Assembly: GCA_003509235.1 (NCBI GenBank)
Contig: DONH01000118.1
Span: 1 to 5,666, forward strand
DNA length: 5,666 bases
From: Planctomycetaceae bacterium
GTDB taxonomy: Bacteria; Planctomycetota; Planctomycetia; Pirellulales; UBA1268
Direction: 5' to 3'
The notes below the pieces were generated by a model, which made no database searches, was not told the origin of the DNA, and saw only the letters and a list, made by a program, of their open reading frames with translations. The position numbers were made by a program, and so were the translations under genes. Shown here piece after piece: positions 1-5,666 of the stretch (the first letter of the stretch is position 1; the number at the start of each line of letters is the position of its first letter).

Positions 1-2212
1 CCTTGCCAAGCCCTTCACCTTCGTAAGCGAACTCCATACGAACTTGGTGCTGACCAGGACTAAGTTTCTCTTTTGATGTCACGAAGGTGTTCCCAAAACC
101 ACCATAGTTGTAGCAGTATTTTAATTTGCCTTCGTGAGCGTAAAGAGACCAGCCACCAATATTTGCACCTTGGCATATGATGACTCCCGCAGCATCATCC
201 TCGGGAACGACGATACCAGCGGTCACTGCGTGTGACTTGTTCTTGATACTCAAGACACAGTTTTCAAGAAGCCGTCCCATTCCCGGAAACAAGACCTGCG
301 TTGTTCCTTTCACTAACACAGGACGACCTGCTGTATCAGGATTCAGCTTTTCGAAAACACGATCGTCAAGTGGCAACACCTTGTATCTCGCAGCCTCGAT
401 CAAGAAGAGCCTCTGTAACTCATGAAGTTTTTCTGGCATCTTTTCGGCGAGATTTTCTGATTGAGTCCAGTCTGTATCGGCATACAACTCCCATTTATCA
501 TCATCAAAAGCAGGCAGCTTTTCCGTTGGAGCCGCCCAAGGAGTTCTATGCTTCGTGACTGCTGTCCAGCCATCATGGTAGATGCCTCGATTACAAAGTA
601 TTTCAAAGTACTGAGTACTATGCCGTTCCTTCGCTTTTGAGTCATCGAAGGTGTATTGCATACTGGTGCCTTCGATAGCATCCTGCTCAACCCCGTTCAC
701 AAAACGTGGCTGAGGAAGGTTCGCCGCATCAAGAACGGTCGGGGCAACGTCAATGACATGGCAGAATTGTGACCGTATTTCACCCTTTGACTTGATACCC
801 GCCGGCCAATGCACAACAGTTCCATTGCGTGTACCACCCCAATGGGAGGCAACCTGCTTGGTCCACTGATAAGGCGTGTTCATGGCACAGGCCCAACCTA
901 CAGCATAATGGTTGTATGAGTCTGGTCCCCCCAGCTCATCCATTCTCTTCGTTAGATATTCCTCTGTTTCAAGATCCTGAATACCATTGAAGTAACTCAT
1001 TTCATTGAAACATCCATTAAGTCCGCCCTCAGCTGAGGCACCATTATCACCAACTATGTAGTAGATGAGTGTGTTGTCGAGTACTTGAAGCTTCTCAAGG
1101 GAATCCACAATGCGACCAATGTGATGGTCTGTGTACTCGACAAAACCAGCGTAGACTTCCATTTCACGCGCAAGAACCGGCTTGAAATTTTCAGGAATAT
1201 CTTTCCAACGCGGCGTCTCTGAATTCTCTGCAGTGAGAACTGCATCTGAAGGGATTACTCCGAGTGATTTCTGCTGTGCAAAGATTTTCTCCCGAATCGC
1301 ATCGTATCCTTCGTCAAACTGCCCAGCGTATTTGTCAGCCCAGTCTTTTGGCACGTGGTGAGGAGCATGCGCCGCGCCTGGTGCGAAGTACATGAAGAAT
1401 GGCTTGTCTGGAGCGAGTGACTTCTGTTGCCCAATCCACTTAATAGCCTTGGTGGCCATATCTTCCATGAAGTGATAGCCCTCCTCCGGTGTCTTTTTAT
1501 TTTCAACCGGAGTCGTGCCTTCGTACAAAGTTGGATACCACTGGTTTGCTTCACCACCGATAAATCCGTAGAAGTATTCAAATCCACCACCTCCAGTTGG
1601 CCATGCGTCAAAAGGACCAACAGGACTTGCCTGCCAAACCGGTACTTCATGACACTTGCCGAACTGTGCTGTGCAGTAGCCATTGAGTTTCAATGTCATA
1701 GCAAGAGGTGACATTGAATTTGGCAGGACAGATGAATAGCCAGGCGCACCAGTTGCTAATTCGGTAATAGCAGCCATCCCTGCTGAGTGATGATTCCGGC
1801 CAGTCAAGAGTGCTTGTCGTGTTGGAGAACAGAGGGCTGTTGTATGAAACCGATTGTATTTCAATCCGCTGGCAGCCAATCGGTCGAGCGTTGGCATCTG
1901 ACATGGGCCACCAAACGCACTTGAGGCACCAAAGCCAACATCATCAAGCAATACGATGAGTACGTTTGGTGATCCTTCAGGGGGCCGAACCTGCGGAATT
2001 GCAGGAAACACGGCATCAGGGTCTTTTGCGTCGTAGACAACAAGATCTGGTCGAGCAGTATTCGGCATCGGCAGCACGGTTCTGTCAGCCTCAGACTCAG
2101 CAGCGAGAACACCCGACATGGTGGCCAGCACGAATGCCATTGCAGCAACCGCTATGTGACCAAAAGATGCTAAACAAAACTCTGCCGATACACCATTTGC
2201 TTCACGGTCCAT
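1..2212 (-). CDS. Secreted type I arylsulfatase, AtsA-like (C-terminus beyond window edge)
   Basis: This enzyme should hydrolyse sulfate esters outside the cytoplasm. The frame is open from ATG at 2212 to the left edge (737 codons, no stop). A hydrophobic signal segment lies at about residues 18-37 and ends in VLAAE. The sulfatase fold follows: metal-binding D90-D91, the C-S-P-T-R motif at 128-132 whose C128 becomes formylglycine, G-K-C-H at 185-188 (K186, H188), H282, D389-N390 in a GDNG motif, and probably K452. Residues from about 635 look like the concanavalin/LamG-type beta-sandwich that ends this subgroup. From memory, family members are about 780 aa, so some 40-50 residues are probably missing. 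The start is supported by a purine-rich ribosome site 8 bases upstream. It lies 162 bp after the other sulfatase. C442, N445 and C484 look unusual for the subgroup. The sulfatase call is firm; the substrate is unknown. Confidence 0.95.
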   Translation of the reverse strand, partial: MDREANGVSAEFCLASFGHIAVAAMAFVLATMSGVLAAESEADRTVLPMPNTARPDLVVYDAKDPDAVFPAIPQVRPPEGSPNVLIVLLDDVGFGASSAFGGPCQMPTLDRLAASGLKYNRFHTTALCSPTRQALLTGRNHHSAGMAAITELATGAPGYSSVLPNSMSPLAMTLKLNGYCTAQFGKCHEVPVWQASPVGPFDAWPTGGGGFEYFYGFIGGEANQWYPTLYEGTTPVENKKTPEEGYHFMEDMATKAIKWIGQQKSLAPDKPFFMYFAPGAAHAPHHVPKDWADKYAGQFDEGYDAIREKIFAQQKSLGVIPSDAVLTAENSETPRWKDIPENFKPVLAREMEVYAGFVEYTDHHIGRIVDSLEKLQVLDNTLIYYIVGDNGASAEGGLNGCFNEMSYFNGIQDLETEEYLTKRMDELGGPDSYNHYAVGWACAMNTPYQWTKQVASHWGGTRNGTVVHWPAGIKSKGEIRSQFCHVIDVAPTVLDAANLPQPRFVNGVEQDAIEGTSMQYTFDDSKAKERHSTQYFEILCNRGIYHDGWTAVTKHRTPWAAPTEKLPAFDDDKWELYADTDWTQSENLAEKMPEKLHELQRLFLIEAARYKVLPLDDRVFEKLNPDTAGRPVLVKGTTQVLFPGMGRLLENCVLSIKNKSHAVTAGIVVPEDDAAGVIICQGANIGGWSLYAHEGKLKYCYNYGGFGNTFVTSKEKLSPGQHQVRMEFAYEGEGLGK

Positions 2213-2220
2213 ACCCTAGA

Positions 2221-2227
2221 TCTCCTC
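2221..2227 (-). promoter_or_regulatory. Ribosome binding site of the AtsA-like sulfatase
   Basis: The minus strand reads GAGGAGA here, 8 bases before the ATG at 2212. This Shine-Dalgarno match favours the 2212 start over the in-frame ATGs at residues 25 and 32. Those later starts would cut into the signal peptide. Confidence 0.75.
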
Positions 2228-2268
2228 TATATTTACACATGGCTGATTACATTGCACGCCAGCTCGGT

Positions 2269-2297
2269 AGTATATAATCGTAAAAATTAAAAACACT
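2269..2297 (-). promoter_or_regulatory. Candidate promoter (-10 element) of the AtsA-like sulfatase
   Basis: In the AT-rich part of the gap the minus strand carries TATACT at 2274-2269, five of six matches to a sigma-70 -10 box. The hexamer 17 bases upstream (AGTGTT, 2297-2292) is a poor -35 box. Transcription would begin near 2262 and give a leader of about 50 bases containing the ribosome site. The call rests on sequence match and position only. Confidence 0.25.
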
Positions 2298-2306
2298 ATG
2301 CAATTT

Positions 2307-2324
2307 GCGCAGTCCGACTGACGC
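2307..2324. repeat. Short imperfect inverted repeat (possible hairpin) in the gap between the sulfatases
   Basis: GCGCAG at 2307-2312 pairs with CTG at 2318-2320 and CGC at 2322-2324, with one bulged A at 2321 and an inner T-A pair possible around a three-base loop. In the direction of the genes, the nearest run of five T comes only about 12 bases after the stem. It is therefore not a classic intrinsic terminator. It could be a weak terminator or attenuator for the upstream pair, an RNA-processing site, or chance. Confidence 0.35.
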
Positions 2325-2345
2325 TAGCATTCTCAGTGATTTTTC

Positions 2346-2374
2346 ATTACTTATCGCAGGTTTTCATCTGTCAA
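2346..2374 (-). promoter_or_regulatory. Candidate upstream promoter with perfect TTGACA box
   Basis: The minus strand shows a perfect TTGACA -35 hexamer at 2374-2369, directly after the stop codon of the 471-aa sulfatase. At the ideal 17-base spacing the -10 position reads AGTAAT (2351-2346), which keeps only the last four consensus bases. A transcript from here would pass through the hairpin at 2307-2324 before reaching the AtsA-like gene. The -10 box is weak, so the call is tentative. Confidence 0.25.
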
Positions 2375-3790
2375 TTACAAAGCTGAAGGAATATTTGTAC
2401 GGCTTGACGAAAAGACCGGGCCTTCTGGCTGACTTGGCAACGTCTGCTGCCATTGCAAGATTTTAGTTTTAAGCACGCCAACGACTTCGGAATGTTCCGC
2501 AGAACAATCTGTTGATTCTTTCTGATCGTGTGTGATGTCATACAATTCAACATGACTTAGGTCGACATTCCCGATCAATTTCCATGGACCATCCACAACC
2601 GCATATGATCCCCAGTGAAATTGACGACTTTTGGGAGCGGGCCAAGGCGAGCTCATTTTCCAGAAAAGTGACTTCTTTCTAACAGGTGTCGGCTTTCCGC
2701 ATAACGCAGTCACCTGACTAATACCATCGGGAACGTATCCTTCTGGCATAGTCGCACCAGCAAACTCACAGAATGTTGGCAGAATATCCACAGCTGAAAT
2801 CCGTGTCTGATTATCAACAATGCCCGCAGGAATTGTACCGGGCCATCGCGCGATACAAGGCACGCAGATACCTCCTTCAAACAATGCTGCCTTATACCCT
2901 TTTCGACCACCAGTGATACCTTTGGATGCGCCTATGCCAAACCCTGCACCTGTTGCAGTATCGTATGACAAGTCCAGCTCTGTTGGACGAGCCGCGCGGG
3001 CAGGACCATTGTCTGAACTGAAAATAACAAGTGTTTTCTCTGTTAGACCATTTTCATCTAGCACATCCAACAATTGACCAATTCGATCATCCGCATGAGC
3101 AAGTGTCGCAGCATAGATGTTGTCTGCTTCATCGAGATCCTGAAACCACCAACGGTACTTCGGAAGTACATGAAACGGCGTATGTGGTTCATGCATCCAG
3201 AGATTGATGAAAAATGGCTTGCGTTGTTTCCCCGCCTCCTCAATAAATGCGATCGCCTGATTGACATCCTCATGCACAGGCATCTGTTCGCCGGCACAAT
3301 TGAACGCACCGTATTTGTCGTACCCATATTCGCTTGGGAGTGGTGAGTCAGGAATCATGTCGTTGGCCAGATGCCATTTTCCGAAGTGCCCGGTCAGGTA
3401 TCCCGCTTGCTGCAACATGCGAGGCAGTAACGGAGCGGCCGGATTGAGCCAGTCAGGCATATTGCGACGGGCATTTTGTTCAACCCATGCAAAATGTCCA
3501 TTGATGTTGTACCGAGCAGGAAAGTGTCCCGTCATTACGGCAGTACGACTCGGAGAACACACGCCGCTTGCAACAGTGAAGCGATGGAAGTCAGTCCCCT
3601 CTCGGGCGAGCCGATCAATATTTGGTGTTTTCACATAAGGATGGCCATGGCAGCTCAGATCGCCCCAGCCCCAGTCATCAGCAAAGATGAAAATGATATT
3701 GGGCTGTTCTTCGGCAGACGCCGCACTTGTCTTCAGCACCCCCAACAGAAACAGAAGCGAACTAAACAGACACAAAGCGCATCTCGCCAT
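2375..3790 (-). CDS. Secreted type I sulfatase (arylsulfatase A / N-acetylgalactosamine-6-sulfatase-like)
   Basis: This 471-aa enzyme should remove sulfate esters from a glycan or related substrate after export. Residues 1-26 form a signal peptide: a hydrophobic LFSSLLFLLGVL core and a likely cleavage after SAASA. The active site is complete: metal ligands D38-D39, the C-S-P-S-R motif at 78-82 with C78 as the formylglycine precursor, G-K-W-H at 137-140 (K138, H140), M-H-E-P-H at 199-203, D260-N261 (SSDNG) and K300 before E-G-G. The length is usual for short one-domain sulfatases, with the small C-terminal subdomain at about 375-450. An AAGGA ribosome site 8 bases upstream supports the ATG at 3790. 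It starts 45 bp after the esterase stop, so shared transcription is likely. The Arg normally found in the E-G-G-I-R-V-P segment is C309. The exact substrate cannot be read from sequence. Confidence 0.95.
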   Translation of the reverse strand: MARCALCLFSSLLFLLGVLKTSAASAEEQPNIIFIFADDWGWGDLSCHGHPYVKTPNIDRLAREGTDFHRFTVASGVCSPSRTAVMTGHFPARYNINGHFAWVEQNARRNMPDWLNPAAPLLPRMLQQAGYLTGHFGKWHLANDMIPDSPLPSEYGYDKYGAFNCAGEQMPVHEDVNQAIAFIEEAGKQRKPFFINLWMHEPHTPFHVLPKYRWWFQDLDEADNIYAATLAHADDRIGQLLDVLDENGLTEKTLVIFSSDNGPARAARPTELDLSYDTATGAGFGIGASKGITGGRKGYKAALFEGGICVPCIARWPGTIPAGIVDNQTRISAVDILPTFCEFAGATMPEGYVPDGISQVTALCGKPTPVRKKSLFWKMSSPWPAPKSRQFHWGSYAVVDGPWKLIGNVDLSHVELYDITHDQKESTDCSAEHSEVVGVLKTKILQWQQTLPSQPEGPVFSSSRTNIPSAL

Positions 3791-3798
3791 AACTGCAT

Positions 3799-3803
3799 TC
3801 CTT
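3799..3803 (-). promoter_or_regulatory. Ribosome binding site of the 471-aa sulfatase
   Basis: AAGGA on the minus strand lies 8 bases before the ATG at 3790. Two other ATG triplets just upstream in the 45-bp gap are out of frame with the sulfatase, so 3790 is the supported start. Confidence 0.65.
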
Positions 3804-3835
3804 TCTCATACCAACAACGATCCGCACCGCCACAT

Positions 3836-5665
3836 TTAATCTCTCAGTTCGATTAGCTCTAGGACTTTTTCACCGTTGTCTGCCATCAAGGCAATCTTTT
3901 GATTCGTAGATGCATCGAAGACAGTTATTTCAAAGGTTGCAATCTTCGACCACTCAAGTTCTTTTCCTTCAGGCCCTTTAAAATCTTCACGTCGTAGTAC
4001 TATAGTCTGCGGGCCTTGTCCCTCGACTGTCTTTCCAGCTGAAAAACTTCCAATATTGTTCGGACGACTGAGAAATCCACTGTCGGTTCGTAACCGAACA
4101 TTCAACTTCTTTCCGAAAGGATTCACGACTACTGCCAGTTTCTTTGTTTTCTTTCGGTCAAGCCGAGGACTTTGAAATTTATATGTCTTGATTGTCTGCT
4201 GATCGCGCGAGGACCAATTACCAAAACCATTTTCAAAATCGTCTACTGACTCATGAGGATTTGCCAAACTAACAAGAGACTCAAGGTTCACTTTTTCTGG
4301 AACGAACGAATGCTCAACCGAGTTCAAAGTATATGTTGACGTTTTACCACGCTCCAACCTTTGAACATGCCCAAGTTTGTATCGACAGAGTGCAAAAACA
4401 TACAGCGGCAAATCTTCGAAGACTGGAACCCTGGCTGACAATGTTTTCTCGTCCTGCCGGGCTTGTGCCCGCTCCCAGAATCTTGTTCGCGGATTGGGGT
4501 CGTAGCTGAAATAGATTTCCGTCGCAACAAGTCGATCTTGATCTTCTGGTGTAACAGAAAAGGACGCTACGTCATCTGACACAGAAAAAGTTGATGGTGG
4601 TGTCACAGGAATGTGCTGGTCGACTCCCTTGAGATACTGGTCAAACCAAAGATTGAGCATGACCCACTGCTCTGGCCCAGGCCCATGGTTTTGATGCAAA
4701 TTCGTACTCACCCGCCAATCCGAATGTGGCACGAGAGCCATTGACCGATAGATCCGATCGAACACGGAATGAAAATCATTTGTTGAACTGATGAAGCATA
4801 CAGGACAGCGAACAAACGGCCAGTACGCACTGGCGTCGATGGTTGACTTATAAAGTTCCAGATTCTGGAAGTGGCCTCGAATCGAACTCTCTTCGATTCC
4901 TCCCGGAAAATCAACATACTTAAAACCTGTTCCTCCAACGAAAGGCACAACTGCCTTTAAGCGTGAGTCAATAGCCGTCAGTGCAGTAATCATGCCCCCC
5001 ATCGAAAACCCTGAAAGACCGATCCGATCAGCGTTTACTTCCAGTTGCTGTTCAAGAAAGGTAATGCCGCGTCGCGCAGCAACCGCAAGGAGAAACCAAT
5101 TCGAATTTCGTGGACTTGAAACTGCGTCAATTGTGTATTCGTCAGGTAAAAGACTTTGTTTCCAGCCCTGCCGAAGTGCCTTGCTATAAAACCGGGGGCC
5201 CTGTGTAGGGTCAACGTTGCCCCAATCCGTATTGATATCGATTCCGTCCTCAAGTGGACGTCCGAGCCAATTGATATCGATAGATGCATAGCCCTGTCGT
5301 GCAAAGTACTCTCCACGGTGACGGTCCGCCCGCTGGCCACCGCCATGTGCCCAGACAAAAGCTGGAAGCTTCGTTTTCCCGACAGGCAAACAATAGTATC
5401 CCGCAATCCGAGATCTTTTGCCTTTTAGCGTGCCCACAGTGAATGTCACGTACCGTGTGATAACACCTTCATTTTCCCACTCTCGAACAACCTCAATATC
5501 GAGTGGCTCATGTCGTGGATCGTAGTCTTCCCAAAGCACGACCGCAGACTCGGGGACATCAGATGTATACGGCTCAAAAGTATCTGCAGCTTTGAGGGCC
5601 GCACCGACCATGACCGAAGCACAGGCAGCACAAAAAAGTTGTCGGAATCGAGAAGAGAAACGCAA
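3836..5665 (-). CDS. Secreted alpha/beta-hydrolase esterase (acetylxylan esterase-like) with C-terminal beta-rich domains; start at window edge
   Basis: This is probably a carboxylesterase or deacetylase acting on acylated carbohydrate outside the cytoplasm. The first codon in view that can start is TTG at 5665. Because it lies on the window edge, the true start may be a few codons upstream. The N-terminus (arginine-rich, then LFCAACASVMVGAAL, then KAAD) looks like a complete signal peptide, so little is missing. The catalytic domain spans about residues 40-350: oxyanion loop H-G-G-G at 107-110, nucleophile S221 in G-F-S-M-G-G, likely acid D297 and likely base H327 in an N-H-G motif. Residues 355-450 look like an Ig-like sandwich. 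Residues 475-605, opening with D-F-E-N-G and W484, resemble a carbohydrate-binding jelly roll. It lies 45 bp before the sulfatase. The hydrolase fold is firm. Ester specificity is inferred, and a peptidase-like or other esterase role remains possible. Confidence 0.88.
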   Translation of the reverse strand: MRFSSRFRQLFCAACASVMVGAALKAADTFEPYTSDVPESAVVLWEDYDPRHEPLDIEVVREWENEGVITRYVTFTVGTLKGKRSRIAGYYCLPVGKTKLPAFVWAHGGGQRADRHRGEYFARQGYASIDINWLGRPLEDGIDINTDWGNVDPTQGPRFYSKALRQGWKQSLLPDEYTIDAVSSPRNSNWFLLAVAARRGITFLEQQLEVNADRIGLSGFSMGGMITALTAIDSRLKAVVPFVGGTGFKYVDFPGGIEESSIRGHFQNLELYKSTIDASAYWPFVRCPVCFISSTNDFHSVFDRIYRSMALVPHSDWRVSTNLHQNHGPGPEQWVMLNLWFDQYLKGVDQHIPVTPPSTFSVSDDVASFSVTPEDQDRLVATEIYFSYDPNPRTRFWERAQARQDEKTLSARVPVFEDLPLYVFALCRYKLGHVQRLERGKTSTYTLNSVEHSFVPEKVNLESLVSLANPHESVDDFENGFGNWSSRDQQTIKTYKFQSPRLDRKKTKKLAVVVNPFGKKLNVRLRTDSGFLSRPNNIGSFSAGKTVEGQGPQTIVLRREDFKGPEGKELEWSKIATFEITVFDASTNQKIALMADNGEKVLELIELRD

Positions 5666-5666
5666 A

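Noticed and set aside
177..558. Overlapping plus-strand open frames of 82 and 85 codons near the left end.
   Set aside because: Both are antisense to the conserved C-terminal part of the AtsA-like sulfatase and have no protein features of their own.
1054..2148. Several separate minus-strand open frames across the left half, suggesting a gene broken by frameshifts.
   Set aside because: They lie in other frames. The frame that begins at ATG 2212 stays open to the left edge and carries all sulfatase motifs in order, so the gene is intact as far as it can be seen.
3791..3835. A terminator or promoter in the 45-bp gap between the esterase and the sulfatase.
   Set aside because: There is no stable inverted repeat followed by a T-run and no paired promoter boxes. 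Only the ribosome site of the sulfatase is visible.
3261..3856. Plus-strand open frames of about 125 codons opposite the start of the 471-aa sulfatase.
   Set aside because: They lie antisense within or across a clear sulfatase gene, show no recognisable domain and have Cys/Arg/Pro-rich composition typical of shadow frames.
5600..5665. A lipoprotein signal in the esterase because of Cys residues in its N-terminal segment.
   Set aside because: Neither Cys (residues 12 and 15) is preceded by a proper lipobox. The segment fits an ordinary cleaved signal peptide ending near LKAAD.
1..5666. tRNA or rRNA genes, CRISPR arrays, insertion sequences, or long direct repeats.
   Set aside because: Nothing of this kind is visible, and three continuous coding regions fill nearly the whole window.

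Overview
The window is a stretch of a bacterial catabolic cluster. It holds three consecutive genes, all on the minus strand, so they are transcribed from the right edge towards the left. In transcription order they are (1) a secreted alpha/beta-hydrolase esterase (about 609 aa, bases 5665-3836, start at or just beyond the right edge), (2) a secreted type I sulfatase of 471 aa (3790-2375), and (3) a large arylsulfatase of the P. aeruginosa AtsA-like group (737 codons visible, 2212-1, C-terminus cut off by the left edge). About 96 % of the window is coding. No RNA gene, mobile element, CRISPR array or long repeat was seen.

The organism is most likely a planctomycete or a close relative in the PVC group, probably marine or aquatic. 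The reasons are two exported Cys-type sulfatases next to an exported esterase of the 'acetylxylan esterase' style common in those genomes, no SusC/SusD pair in view, and a mid-range base composition. This is an inference from protein style, not a phylogenetic result.

The esterase and the 471-aa sulfatase are 45 bp apart with no obvious terminator and probably share a transcript. The AtsA-like gene follows after a 162-bp gap. That gap holds a small imperfect hairpin, promoter-like elements and a good Shine-Dalgarno sequence, so this gene may have its own promoter.

All three proteins carry an N-terminal export signal and an apparently complete catalytic set. The simplest joint reading is removal of ester decorations (sulfate and acetyl or similar acyl groups) from a sulfated, acylated polysaccharide or glycoconjugate outside the cytoplasm. 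No glycoside hydrolase or lyase is in view, so the actual substrate cannot be named. Both sulfatases need a formylglycine-generating maturase encoded elsewhere. I see no convincing previously undescribed system here. The most notable points are the two extra C-terminal domains on the esterase and some unusual residues in the sulfatases.
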